A stretch of DNA of 64,000 bases from Caproiciproducens galactitolivorans (GTDB lineage Bacteria; Bacillota; Clostridia; Oscillospirales; Acutalibacteraceae): the NCBI RefSeq assembly GCF_026672255.1, contig NZ_JAPOHA010000006.1:1-64000 (forward strand), written 5' to 3'. Every line of letters begins with the position of its first letter. Within the stretch, counting starts at the first letter, position 1. Below the pieces are notes generated by a model. That model saw only the letters and a list, made by a program, of their open reading frames with translations, was not told where the DNA came from and searched no databases. The position numbers were made by a program, and so were the translations under genes. This document shows positions 9,675 to 18,614 of this stretch, piece after piece.

Positions 9675-10456
9675 ATTTCATTTCCCCCCGCTTGCATTTT
9701 CATAAGCAAAACCGTTATATCATCCGTTTCTCCCCGATGTTTGTTCCGTGCAACCAACTCTTTTGCCTTTTGTTCCATAATCATTTCCGTTTTCAGAACG
9801 CACGGAGAAAATGCCTCCAAAATTTCATTTTCCGTCAAGACATGGCGAAAACCATCCGTACAAAGCATATACACCGCATCCGGAACCGGCCTTCCTGCGA
9901 CGAATTGCGGTACAAGCACTTTGGAAGCCCCGATACATTGCAACAGCATGTTCCTTCTCGGGTCCGCTTCCGCCTGTTGCGCAGTCATGATACCGCGTTT
10001 TACTTCGCGCCCTACAATCGCCTGATCTTCCGTCATGATTTCAATTTTATCGTGGATGACATACGCTCTTGAATCCCCCACGTGGCCGATGATGAAAAAG
10101 CGTTCTTCGAGGAGCAGCAGAACCGTCAATGTTGTACCGAGCTGAATATTTCTCTCTCTTCCGTAGGCGGCGATTTTTCTATTCTGCTCCTGTATGATTT
10201 GATTCCAGCGATACTGTATGGCATGAATATCCTTTTTGGCGATCTGCGAAGGGAGTTCCGCTTCAAACCATTTTGAAAAAGCATTGACAACGCTGGCACT
10301 TGCAACCTCTCCTTTTAAAAGTCCGCCCATGCCGTCACAAACAGCAGCCATCACGATTTCGCCGTATGGAGTATCCGCCGCCTTTATACAGAAGCTGTCC
10401 TGATTGATCTTTCTTTTTGTGCCTGCATCCGTACAAGATGCCGCTAACACTCTCAT
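9671..10456 (-). CDS. PP2C-family Ser/Thr phosphatase
   Basis: A 261-residue soluble PPM/PP2C phosphatase. Metal-binding and catalytic motifs are all present: N-Q-D-S near residue 20, D-G-M-G-G near 41, G-D-S-R near 126, T-D-G near 200 and D-D-I-T near 243. Length is normal for the family (PrpC/Stp type, about 250). It lies directly upstream of, and overlaps by 4 nt, the Ser/Thr kinase gene, the usual bacterial kinase-phosphatase pair. It should remove phosphates from the kinase and its targets. The stop is followed by no terminator, so it is internal to the type VII operon. Confidence 0.92.
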   Translation of the reverse strand: MRVLAASCTDAGTKRKINQDSFCIKAADTPYGEIVMAAVCDGMGGLLKGEVASASVVNAFSKWFEAELPSQIAKKDIHAIQYRWNQIIQEQNRKIAAYGRERNIQLGTTLTVLLLLEERFFIIGHVGDSRAYVIHDKIEIMTEDQAIVGREVKRGIMTAQQAEADPRRNMLLQCIGASKVLVPQFVAGRPVPDAVYMLCTDGFRHVLTENEILEAFSPCVLKTEMIMEQKAKELVARNKHRGETDDITVLLMKMQAGGNEI

Positions 10457-10480
10457 TTTTGCCTCCTGTTTCGTGCTCCG

Positions 10481-11614
10481 TTACAGATAGAAAACAAAGT
10501 TTTCATTTCCCAATCGAAGCTTTGTGCCGGAAAAAATTTCGGTTTCCTCCTGAGCAGGGATCGCCTTTTCATCAACATAAGTTTTATTGGTGGAATGATG
10601 ATCGATGATATAGAAGCGGCCGTCTTTTGTAAGAATATCCGCGTGATTTCTGCTGACTGCGTTGTTATCGGAAACAATATAGTCACAATGCATTTCTTTT
10701 CCGATTTTAAAAATCGGTTGATCGATACCGATCTTTTCTTTTGTTTTATCCCGAATCAAATAGGGAGCCGTTCTTTTCTGTTCCTCATCGCCAAGTACCG
10801 TCGTGCCGTCAAACTCTTCAATTCCCAGCACAGAGGTTCCCTCGCTGAAACTTTGAGTATCGGTATGGTTTTCACATCCGTCCGGATTCTCAGCCAGTGC
10901 TTTTGAAAGAGGCGCCCCATTGAAATGCAAAGGATTGTATACTGTGCCTTCTTTGCTGTTTTGTTCGATTAACATCTCGCCGCAAGACGTACAAAAACGC
11001 ACGCCGAAGGTGTTTTCCCTGCCGCATTTTTTACATTTTATTTTCTTTTGTATTGTAATTGGTTGACCCAATAATTCTTTTATGTATCCCTCTAATTCAA
11101 ATAAGGAAAAATTGACTCCGCTGTTTATAATGCTTTTATATTTTTCAACATAACCTGTATCTTCGTTTTGCAAAAAAAGAACGGTATCGGCAATTTCCAG
11201 AAAAAAATCCTTTAATGTTTTATGATTATCAAAATGCTGGATTGGCACATAAATAAAAAAAACACGCCTTGTTGCGGGGTTTACCATAATATTTTTAAAA
11301 TCCAGCAGCAAACATTTTTGATTAAAGAAAGATTTTTGCAGTGTTTGTAAAATCGTTAATATATTATCAATTAATACAGCAAATGCATTTTTATCCATGG
11401 GTGATTTTAAGTAAGCAGATAATGGTATATAGCCTGTTATGTTATAGCCAAGTTTAAAGGAACGTTCTTTTTGCTTTACGGTAACAGGAAGTAAACCGAT
11501 GACTTCCTGATTTTTAATCGCTTCGATTTCACGCATCGTAAGCTGCTGCCCTTTTAAGCTTTTTATCCAAAAACAGGATTGGTTATCCCGGGTAATTGTT
11601 TTAAACTTGTTCAT
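10481..11614 (-). CDS. Zinc-ribbon and FHA domain protein (DUF6382-like N-terminus)
   Basis: A 377-residue soluble protein. Residues 1-185 form a globular region resembling DUF6382, with a layout that recalls the pseudokinase part of EssB/YukC; that link is a guess. Cys194, 197, 208 and 211 form a zinc ribbon. Residues 285-377 are an FHA domain with G305, S321-R, N323-H and N343, the residues that hold phospho-threonine. Between zinc ribbon and FHA are T-S-V-L (260) and T-T-V-L (271), matching the T-x-V-L repeats of the tail protein of this operon. No membrane helix is present. It sits between the PP2C gene and the small helical gene and probably bridges kinase signalling to the secretion ATPase. 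RBS GAGG lies 5 nt before ATG. Confidence 0.75.
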   Translation of the reverse strand: MNKFKTITRDNQSCFWIKSLKGQQLTMREIEAIKNQEVIGLLPVTVKQKERSFKLGYNITGYIPLSAYLKSPMDKNAFAVLIDNILTILQTLQKSFFNQKCLLLDFKNIMVNPATRRVFFIYVPIQHFDNHKTLKDFFLEIADTVLFLQNEDTGYVEKYKSIINSGVNFSLFELEGYIKELLGQPITIQKKIKCKKCGRENTFGVRFCTSCGEMLIEQNSKEGTVYNPLHFNGAPLSKALAENPDGCENHTDTQSFSEGTSVLGIEEFDGTTVLGDEEQKRTAPYLIRDKTKEKIGIDQPIFKIGKEMHCDYIVSDNNAVSRNHADILTKDGRFYIIDHHSTNKTYVDEKAIPAQEETEIFSGTKLRLGNENFVFYL

Positions 11615-11621
11615 ATTATCC

Positions 11622-11948
11622 TCAAATATTATGGGGTTTCATTCCTTGTTCAACAGCTCGTTGTGCCCTTTTTCTTGCTTCTCTCGCCGCTTCTTCCTCT
11701 TCTTCTTTTCGAATTTGCTTTGCAACCTCAAGGATATTATCGCTAAGTGTCTCTAATTTGCTGGATGTTGACTTTAATTTTGACAAGGCATTTTCAATTG
11801 CCTCGTTTACTTTTCCCATTTCTTCCGCCTGCCAATAACCGTTGAGCAGGTCTCTGGCGTCTGAAAGATTTTTATGGGACGATTTTAGTCGTACTACATA
11901 TGTATTAAGCCGTGAAGACTGATCCCACGCTTTGAATACATTAATCAT
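11622..11948 (-). CDS. Small helical protein, possible WXG/LXG-associated factor
   Basis: A 108-residue protein predicted almost entirely helical: residues 1-85 look like a helical hairpin, followed by a Glu/Arg-rich coiled tail. It has a single W-Q-A-E turn-like segment (N-G-Y-W-Q-A-E) near the middle, reminiscent of the WXG turn but without Gly. The start was set at ATG 11946-11948, with GGGGG about 8 nt upstream; the longer ORF to 12002 lacks a ribosome binding site. It follows two WXG100 genes and could be a third, divergent WXG-like partner or a chaperone. I cannot assign a named family. Confidence 0.55.
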   Translation of the reverse strand: MINVFKAWDQSSRLNTYVVRLKSSHKNLSDARDLLNGYWQAEEMGKVNEAIENALSKLKSTSSKLETLSDNILEVAKQIRKEEEEEAAREARKRAQRAVEQGMKPHNI

Positions 11949-12043
11949 ATACAGAGCCCCCATCTGAATTCTATTTCTGCCAATGGAACGCTTTAAGTAC
12001 ATGGGCGAAGAAAGGAATCTTCACCCACATACTTATTGGAGCA

Positions 12044-12346
12044 TTATTTAAATAATCCGGCGTTATTCTGAATTGCACCTTCGGTTGTTTCATAGCTTTG
12101 TGCCGTAGCATCAAGAAATTTGCAATACGATTCAATAATCCCCTTGTATTCTTCAAAACGGGGTTTCAATGCGTTCATGTTCGCGCGGATGTCCGTCGCC
12201 GCATCGCTCTTCCAGGTTGCTTCCAAATCGTTCATTGACTTATTAATTTCCGCAAGCTTCTGGTCAAGCGTATTGTTGATTGTACGAACTTTCTGAGATG
12301 TATCCATCAATACTTGCGTTGTTACCTGAATTCCTTCAACAGCCAT
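12044..12346 (-). CDS. WXG100-like secreted protein (variant W-K-S turn)
   Basis: A 100-residue helical hairpin protein of WXG100 (EsxA-like) length and layout. The central turn reads T-W-K-S instead of W-x-G, a tolerated but unusual change. There is no signal peptide, as expected for type VII export. It lies 15 nt downstream of the second WXG100 gene, and AAGGAGGAG precedes its ATG. The pair presumably forms a heterodimer exported by, and activating, EssC. The C-terminus ends G-L-F-K without an obvious Y-x-x-x-[DE] export motif, though Y-E-T-T-E occurs near residue 84. Confidence 0.8.
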   Translation of the reverse strand: MAVEGIQVTTQVLMDTSQKVRTINNTLDQKLAEINKSMNDLEATWKSDAATDIRANMNALKPRFEEYKGIIESYCKFLDATAQSYETTEGAIQNNAGLFK

Positions 12347-12361
12347 TTTTACTCCTCCTTC

Positions 12362-12664
12362 TTAGTTCACAAGCTTACGGGCCTGATCCATGATCGTCTG
12401 CTGTGTTTCCCGATATGCTTTGGCGCTTTTTTTAAGAAAATCCGCATAATTCATCATTAAAGTATGCATTTTTTCAAAGTCATCTTTGAAACCTGCAATT
12501 TGGTCGATAAACGCCAAATTATCCTTTCCGTTCCATGTTGATGCCATTGCGCCGGTTTCATTGTACAGCTGGTCATATTGTGTTTTATAATCCCCTGCAA
12601 GCCCCTCGATTTTGCCCGCAGATGTTTCCAACTGTTCCGGTGTTACCTGAATGATTCTTGCCAT
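12362..12664 (-). CDS. WXG100 family protein (EsxA-like)
   Basis: A 100-residue helical hairpin with the canonical turn T-W-N-G-K-D near residue 44, giving a clear WXG100 assignment. Y-R-E-T-Q near residue 85 resembles the Y-x-x-x-[DE] export signal though with Gln at the final position. AAAGGAGG lies upstream of the ATG. It is placed between the EsaB-like gene and the variant WXG100 gene, as in type VIIb loci. It should be a substrate and structural partner of the EssC machine. Whether it is also an effector chaperone cannot be seen from sequence. Confidence 0.9.
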   Translation of the reverse strand: MARIIQVTPEQLETSAGKIEGLAGDYKTQYDQLYNETGAMASTWNGKDNLAFIDQIAGFKDDFEKMHTLMMNYADFLKKSAKAYRETQQTIMDQARKLVN

Positions 12665-12687
12665 TGCATTTGACCTCCTTTTAAAAA

Positions 12688-12939
12688 TTATATTAACATC
12701 AGCTTTGAGCCGTTTTTCAAACCGAGCTCATTCACCGATAGATTAATATTCAGGATTGTCCCATCTATTCGATTGCAGATCGCAGTATTCTCGTCTGCTA
12801 TAAATAATCCTCCCGACAGTTGCGTCGCTAATTTACAGACCATTTCCAGCACCTCGTGCATCATAAGATGCGTTGGGATAAACATGTCATAGCATTTTTC
12901 AGCCACCGGTATATAAATTTCCACAAGCACTTTATTCAT
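12688..12939 (-). CDS. EsaB/YukD-like ubiquitin-fold protein
   Basis: An 83-residue protein of the YukD/EsaB family, small ubiquitin-like cytoplasmic factors of type VIIb secretion. The sequence shows the family pattern V-E-I-Y-I-P-V-A-x-K-x-Y-D-x-x-I-P near the N-terminus and ends in G-L-K-N-G-S-K-L-M-L-I. The start ATG at 12937-12939 has GGAGGGTG upstream, so its first bases overlap the end of essC; the longer reading frame to 12972 is inside essC and unsupported. In staphylococci EsaB regulates or contributes to secretion; the same role here is inference. Confidence 0.85.
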   Translation of the reverse strand: MNKVLVEIYIPVAEKCYDMFIPTHLMMHEVLEMVCKLATQLSGGLFIADENTAICNRIDGTILNINLSVNELGLKNGSKLMLI

Positions 12940-15900
12940 CGCCGTCACCCTCCGAACCGGAAGTTTTGGCACTGAGCGGCTTCACAAGCACCGGCTTGCC
13001 CCTTACAACGGAATAGCCGAAATCATCGCCGATTTCCTGATACAGGTCGCTCGTGATTTTACTTGCTTTCAGGACATACTGATCCGTAAAACCATCGCCA
13101 ATCCAAATGCCGTCCGTACCGGACAGATGTTTTCTGTACCACGGTTCGCTGGAAAGGCTATTGAAATCATTTGCCGTATCCGCAATTACAATATGAATCC
13201 TATAAATCGCCTCGCCTCTTTCCAGCAGGACTTTCAGTTTGTCCCTGCCATCGACGGACAGTTGTTCATGGATACGTTTAAGGCCAAGGATTAGAATTGC
13301 TTTTCGATCGAATTCATCGAGGGATTTTGGATTCAGCTGGGATTCCTTATAGCGATTGTTTCGAATAAGAACCGTTGTAAATAAGTCCTGAACCGCTTTT
13401 TCAAAATCTCCCGACACATAGGTATAATCCGCATCCGGATCCGCTTTCAATAATTGTTCACCGTCCAGTACGGAAACCGCCGGCTTGCAGGCCGCGAGAA
13501 CGTTTATGAAGCATTGCGTGAAGGACTGCAACTGACCGATATCCTGCGCAATAACGGGAAATAAATATTTTGAAGCCAGATTGATTTTTGCCGTTGCCAG
13601 CGACTTCTTCTCGATTCCGACCGGCAGCTGCTCAAGGTTTGAAATTTCAGCCCGAACCGTATCGAAACCGACGACATCCGGCAATACCGGTACCCGCTTC
13701 GCAAAGGTTTCTGCTTTTTCCGAAAGCTTACTGCAATACGCTCTGATAAATTCAAACTGATCATTGCATTTACAGCAATGCGCTGTCTGAAATTCATAAG
13801 TGCGGTCCAAATGGATGAGGCCCCTGCCCTTGCATTTCGAAGGAATCAGGCCGTCCGTTTTACCGACAATCGTGGAATAGTCATTAGGGTCGTTCAACTG
13901 CATGGTAAGCAGCTGCTTGAAATTTTGCAGGGTGCGGTAGCGGATTGCATTGGTGTTCCCTGCGGAAACGACAAAATGGATTCCACATTTGATTCCGTCC
14001 CTCGTAAGCTGTGTGAAAATTTCATCCAAATCCTCATATTGTTCTGCGAAGCCCAAATAGTTATTGAGGATCACAACAATGTTCGGCACAATTTTCCCGG
14101 AGTTCTTGCAATAAGAAGAATAATCCCCGCCAAATTCGGCAAAAAGCTGTTTTCTTTTTTCAAACTCCCTGTACAGCATTTTAAAGAGATTGGTAACTTT
14201 TTCGTTCTCATAGGAAAGCAGCACTCCCCCGACTTGAGGGGCCTTCTCAAATGCCCGAAGCGTTTCGGCTCCGAAATCCATTATGTAAATGTTTAAATCC
14301 TCCGCGGTATGGTTTTTCATCAGGGAATAAACCAATGTGGTCAGGAACGTTGTTTTCCCGTTCCCCGCAGCGCCGTATACTACACAGTTCCCTTCTTCGG
14401 ACAGGGGAAGGGTCAATGCGCTCTGCCGCTGGTTGAACGGATCATCATATTCCCCTATGATCGGATTCAGCACCGTGGCGATCGTGCTGTGATGATATTT
14501 CTTTTCCAAAGTATCGACGTAAATCATGGGAGGGATTGGATCCAGCCATAGCTGGCGCTGTGTTATATGCTCTTCCGATGCCAAATCCGACAGATACTCC
14601 ACAATGGCAACAACCTGTTCCGTTTTAGCGGCAGCATCGGTGGACTTTGTATTCGGTTTCATTTCTTTAACGACCCTGCCCATGTTATCAATGACCTGAA
14701 TGCTGGAATCCACATGTTTTTCAACATTTTCTGTCGGTATGTATTTCGCCCCGCACCACGCCGACTGGCCGAGCGCAAACAATTCATTGAATCCTACCTG
14801 CAGATAAAACCTGCCCGTCTGCGATAACTCCGCTGCATCCGGACATTTAATCATATCCATACTGTCTTCTTTTTCCTGCACTTTCAGGCAAACCCGGAAT
14901 TTACTGTTGCTCCAAATCTGATCGTTTACCACGCCCGACGGCTTTTGCGTGGCCAGAATCAAGTGGATGCCCAGACTTCTTCCGATCCGCGCGGCGCTGA
15001 TCAGCTGGTCCATAAAATCCGGCTGCTGTGCTTTCAGTTCCGCAAATTCATCGGAAATAATAAACAAATGAGGAACCGGTTCCGTAACGACTTTATTTCT
15101 GTACAGCTGCTGATATTTATAAATGTCCATTGTACCTTCATTTGTCATTTTGCGGGCTTTATTAAAAATGGCCTGACGCCGCCGGAGCTCGCTTTGAATG
15201 GAAATTAAGGAGCGATTGATTGCCGCCCCGTCCAGGTTTGTGATCGTACCGGCAAGATGCGGAAGCTTGATTCCGCGGTCCTTATTTTCAAAAGCGCCCG
15301 TTAAGCCGCCGCCCTTATAATCGATGAGAATAAAGGCTACCTCGTCCGGATGATAGTTTACGGCAAGAGACAAAATATAAGTAATGATAAATTCACTTTT
15401 ACCGGAACCGGTCATTCCGGCAACCAATCCATGCGGCCCGTGAAACTTTTCATGCAGGTCAAGCATAAAAGCTTCTCCAAGCGTATCGACGCCGATCGGC
15501 GTCTGGAGGGAAACCGTTGGATTATTTTCCTTCCATCTCGTCAGGGAATTCAAATGTTCCACCTTTCCAACATGAAACATTTCCAAAAAAGTAATCATTG
15601 TCGGCAGCGCAAACCGCTGACTTGACAAATCCATCTGAATATTTGCCAAGGACACGGCTACGTTTTCAACAACCGCATTCTTTACGGAATCCGCCGAAAA
15701 GGAAATATGTTTTCCCGTTATATCATCTTTCTCATAGATTCTGGATTGGGAACCGTTCACTTCAACAACAATGCTTGTTTCCTTGGGCAGGTTTTTTATT
15801 TCATCATAAAGAGTAAGGATGCTGAACCCGCGATTGTTTTTATACTTCAGCATCTGGCCGAATGCATCGCTTTTATCCGCAAGCTCTTTGCTGGCGGAAA

Positions 15901-17533
15901 CGACGATATAATATGGCCAGAATTCGTTATACTCTTGATTCGAGTCGTCTTTTCTGGATAAAATATTTTTATCCAGAATCACGGAAAGCTCTTTTAACTC
16001 ATCCAAAGTACTGGCGAAAAAACGAACGGTCTTTTCATCGTTCCATATATGCGGAAACCACTTTACAAAGTTCCACTCTTTTTGTTCTTCCCGGTCTACG
16101 ATAAACATCAGTTTTACTTCGTCGTAGCTATGTAAGGCGGCCGTCTGAAGCAGCATGCTTTTTACCAGAGAAAGGACATCGGAACGATTTCCAATCAATC
16201 CGATGATAAAATTGTCCACCAAAGAGATGCTTATGGGAACATCGATCAACTGTTTCGGCTCATTTCCTAAAGAAAACAATGCGTCCTGTAAATTATCATC
16301 ATCCATTGTAAAATGTTTTTCGGGATACTTGATATTGGCATCCAACGGCAGATTGCCTGTTCCCAGCTTCAACTGCAAAAAATCATCCTGACCCGGAATC
16401 CTTTCCCACAGGGTTCTTTTCACCATCGCTATGCGTTCCACACATTCTTCCACGGGAATAACGTTTTCGTTCAGGATATCGGTTTGCTCTTTACATTTCC
16501 TCTTAAACTCATCCCTTACCGAATCCAAATAAGCAAGATATTTTATCTGGCGTTTCTTCTCATTTTTTATGCGCATTTTCTTTTCATATTTTTTTGTAAG
16601 GATCGGCCATAAAACGGTGCCCAGCAGCATGCTGAAAGACATCATCAACGTGGGCATCGCCTGCATGATCTGCCCGCCGTTGTTCAGAACATTCAGTAAC
16701 GTAAAAAGTCCCATGGAAAGGGAAGTAAGCCCCATCGTTATGGATGGACCCAACAGATAAGCAAGCGGTACCTGCTCGTTTTTTTGAATGGCCGGAGGAG
16801 GATCAATCACCATATCGGCCGTTTCGATTTCCCTTTTAAAACGCGGGGAACGGTAAAAAAATGTTATATCCCCGGTTTCATCACTGTCCTCTTTTTCTTC
16901 GATTTTCTGCCTTTTAAATTCGATTAAAGAATCGGACTTTACCGTAGCGGCATGATCGGGATTATTAATTGCAAAAAACTGATTTGCAACCACAATTTTA
17001 AGCCCCATGATGTAAATATAGTCTCCTGCATAAAGCGGCTGGGATTCTACCCGGTAGCCGTTTACAAAGGTTCCGTTCGTGCTGCCCATATCGATAATTG
17101 ACCAAACGTTTCCGTCGTAAATCAGTTTCGCATGTTTACCGGAAACAAATTTGTTTTCAAAGTGAATACAGTTGTCGCCGGTTCTGCCGATCGTCAACTC
17201 ACACGGTGATTGAACAACTATTTTCCGGAAGGTTTGTCTGCTTTCGGAAATTGGCTCGGAAAATAAAATGACTTTCTCATTGCTGTTTTTTATCTTTAAA
17301 TTTAAAAAGCTTAAGGGATTTAAAATTGTATAATTAACCGCATTATTAGAAGAGTCCAGTACGGCAACCTTTTTGTTGCTTTTTATGACCCACTCCCCAT
17401 TCACTGCTTCCACGCTGATAAGTTCCCTTGACTTCCCGCATTCATCAATATCCGAAATCCAGTATTGACCTTTAATTTTCGAGGGCAATGTCATGGAAAA
17501 CATCTGTTTATTTTTAATTAAATTAACAACCAA
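12932..17533 (-). CDS. essC: EssC-type FtsK/SpoIIIE ATPase of type VII secretion
   Basis: A 1533-residue motor of type VIIb secretion. The N-terminus (residues 1-90) matches the EssC pattern L-P-x-K-x-x-G-Q-Y-W-I. An FHA domain follows at about 105-185 (I-G-R-T-G-D-N, S-G-K-H, G-S-T-N-G-T). Two membrane helices lie near 265-320. The first FtsK domain has Walker A G-M-T-G-S-G-K-S near 705 and Walker B I-L-I-D-Y-K-G-G-G. The second has A-A-G-N-G-K-T-T near 1057, and a degenerate third ATPase region extends to the end. The start is TTG at 17531-17533 with GAGAAGG upstream. It is the first gene after the promoter at 17592-17619. Unlike staphylococcal essC, no esaA, essA or essB precede it. Length is typical of EssC (~1480-1530). 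Confidence 0.93.
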   Translation of the reverse strand: MVVNLIKNKQMFSMTLPSKIKGQYWISDIDECGKSRELISVEAVNGEWVIKSNKKVAVLDSSNNAVNYTILNPLSFLNLKIKNSNEKVILFSEPISESRQTFRKIVVQSPCELTIGRTGDNCIHFENKFVSGKHAKLIYDGNVWSIIDMGSTNGTFVNGYRVESQPLYAGDYIYIMGLKIVVANQFFAINNPDHAATVKSDSLIEFKRQKIEEKEDSDETGDITFFYRSPRFKREIETADMVIDPPPAIQKNEQVPLAYLLGPSITMGLTSLSMGLFTLLNVLNNGGQIMQAMPTLMMSFSMLLGTVLWPILTKKYEKKMRIKNEKKRQIKYLAYLDSVRDEFKRKCKEQTDILNENVIPVEECVERIAMVKRTLWERIPGQDDFLQLKLGTGNLPLDANIKYPEKHFTMDDDNLQDALFSLGNEPKQLIDVPISISLVDNFIIGLIGNRSDVLSLVKSMLLQTAALHSYDEVKLMFIVDREEQKEWNFVKWFPHIWNDEKTVRFFASTLDELKELSVILDKNILSRKDDSNQEYNEFWPYYIVVSASKELADKSDAFGQMLKYKNNRGFSILTLYDEIKNLPKETSIVVEVNGSQSRIYEKDDITGKHISFSADSVKNAVVENVAVSLANIQMDLSSQRFALPTMITFLEMFHVGKVEHLNSLTRWKENNPTVSLQTPIGVDTLGEAFMLDLHEKFHGPHGLVAGMTGSGKSEFIITYILSLAVNYHPDEVAFILIDYKGGGLTGAFENKDRGIKLPHLAGTITNLDGAAINRSLISIQSELRRRQAIFNKARKMTNEGTMDIYKYQQLYRNKVVTEPVPHLFIISDEFAELKAQQPDFMDQLISAARIGRSLGIHLILATQKPSGVVNDQIWSNSKFRVCLKVQEKEDSMDMIKCPDAAELSQTGRFYLQVGFNELFALGQSAWCGAKYIPTENVEKHVDSSIQVIDNMGRVVKEMKPNTKSTDAAAKTEQVVAIVEYLSDLASEEHITQRQLWLDPIPPMIYVDTLEKKYHHSTIATVLNPIIGEYDDPFNQRQSALTLPLSEEGNCVVYGAAGNGKTTFLTTLVYSLMKNHTAEDLNIYIMDFGAETLRAFEKAPQVGGVLLSYENEKVTNLFKMLYREFEKRKQLFAEFGGDYSSYCKNSGKIVPNIVVILNNYLGFAEQYEDLDEIFTQLTRDGIKCGIHFVVSAGNTNAIRYRTLQNFKQLLTMQLNDPNDYSTIVGKTDGLIPSKCKGRGLIHLDRTYEFQTAHCCKCNDQFEFIRAYCSKLSEKAETFAKRVPVLPDVVGFDTVRAEISNLEQLPVGIEKKSLATAKINLASKYLFPVIAQDIGQLQSFTQCFINVLAACKPAVSVLDGEQLLKADPDADYTYVSGDFEKAVQDLFTTVLIRNNRYKESQLNPKSLDEFDRKAILILGLKRIHEQLSVDGRDKLKVLLERGEAIYRIHIVIADTANDFNSLSSEPWYRKHLSGTDGIWIGDGFTDQYVLKASKITSDLYQEIGDDFGYSVVRGKPVLVKPLSAKTSGSEGDGDE

Positions 17534-17591
17534 TCTTCAATACCTTCTCATGAATCGTATATTTTCTTAATCATAATTATCATATAAGATT

Positions 17592-17619
17592 ATTATAATG
17601 ATTCATAAATATTTGTCAA
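17592..17619 (-). promoter_or_regulatory. Sigma-A-type promoter of the type VII operon
   Basis: On the minus strand TTGACA (17614-17619) and TATAAT (17592-17597) are separated by 16 bp, both perfect consensus hexamers. The transcript would start near 17585, about 50 nt before the TTG start of essC. The surrounding DNA is strongly AT-rich. Confidence 0.8.
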
Positions 17620-17687
17620 AGTATAAATTAAACAAAATTCTTCTAAATTTGGTAAATATATACAATGTTACATATAAAAAGTTACAT

Positions 17688-17731
17688 AAAAAAAGCTAAA
17701 CCTTCCTCTCACAAAAAGTTCAGCTTTTTTT
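17688..17731. terminator. Hairpin with flanking A and T runs
   Basis: An A-run plus AGCT-A-AAC arm pairs with GTTCAGCT plus a T-run, with one bulged base. It can act in either direction. It lies between the type VII promoter and the HD gene, so it probably insulates the two units. The rest of the 17534-17927 gap holds only AT-rich sequence, the essC promoter and one more terminator. Confidence 0.55.
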
Positions 17732-17820
17732 ATACCTTTTTTACTTTTAGGAAAATAATCAAATCAAAAGCACAATAAGAATTCCGCTCTTTCAGCGCCT
17801 GTGCTAAAGGTGAGGCCACG

Positions 17821-17852
17821 AAAAAGAGCATAGCTTTCGCCATGCTCTTTTT
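17821..17852 (-). terminator. Intrinsic terminator downstream of the HD hydrolase gene
   Basis: AAAAAGAGCAT pairs with ATGCTCTTTTT around a short loop. The symmetrical A and T runs allow termination on both strands. It follows the end of the minus-strand HD gene by about 75 nt. Confidence 0.75.
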
Positions 17853-17927
17853 GTCGCTTAAATCATTGCTATTCGATATATTTTTCCTGCTCTGATGCGG
17901 GCACATTGAAGCGAAAAGCTTCCTCCT

Positions 17928-18602
17928 TTATAGAAGCCGGGTATCATTAATAATCAGTTCAAACTGCAGGCCGAGGTATTTTGCTGCCTGACGGCAAAGA
18001 ACCATGCGCGTCATGAAAATTTCGAAATATTCCATTACCGGGCAGATTTCCGTATCAATTGTAATGTTGAGCGTGACGGTCTTTTTCTCTTCGTCCACTT
18101 CGGTGGAAGCCCGTTCAACGGCATAGTTTACACGGTCATGAATATCCGCGTGAACCGTCTCCCTGTCCCGCACGCGCGTCCGGCGCACATCCCCTTTATC
18201 GGATAGAATCAGCGCGGCGGCGACCGGATTGACGGCATTCGCGGTTCCCTCGTCATGGTTGCCGATTGCCGCGACGATCAGGGCGACCTCATCCGGCGGC
18301 ATATGAAGGCGGTTCAGGATATCAAAAGCCATCAAGGCGCCGCTTTGCGCGTGGTTGGAACGGTTTACGACATTGCCGATATCATGCATATATCCTGCAA
18401 TCGCGGCAAGCTCACAGGTTCGGGCATCATAATTCAGTGTCTGTAAAATGTAGCTGGCGTAGTTGGAAGAACGCTTCGCGTGGGCAAAGCCGTGCTCGGT
18501 AAACCCGATGACGCCGAGATTTTCATTTCCGTTTTCAATATACGCGTGAATTTCTTCATTGTGCAGAATGTCATCCAATGTGACGTGACTGTATTTTTCC
18601 AT
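17928..18602 (-). CDS. HD-domain phosphohydrolase
   Basis: A 224-residue protein with an HD metal-dependent phosphohydrolase domain in residues about 25-150. The motifs are H-A-K-R near 37, G-Y-M-H-D-I-G-N near 69 (the H-D pair) and a C-terminal D-K-G-D-V. The family includes nucleotide phosphohydrolases and (p)ppGpp or cyclic nucleotide hydrolases; the substrate here is unknown. Residues ~165-224 form an extra C-terminal domain. It follows pepV by 12 nt and is likely cotranscribed with it. It ends just before the terminator at 17821. Confidence 0.8.
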   Translation of the reverse strand: MEKYSHVTLDDILHNEEIHAYIENGNENLGVIGFTEHGFAHAKRSSNYASYILQTLNYDARTCELAAIAGYMHDIGNVVNRSNHAQSGALMAFDILNRLHMPPDEVALIVAAIGNHDEGTANAVNPVAAALILSDKGDVRRTRVRDRETVHADIHDRVNYAVERASTEVDEEKKTVTLNITIDTEICPVMEYFEIFMTRMVLCRQAAKYLGLQFELIINDTRLL

Positions 18603-18614
18603 TATCTCCTCAGC

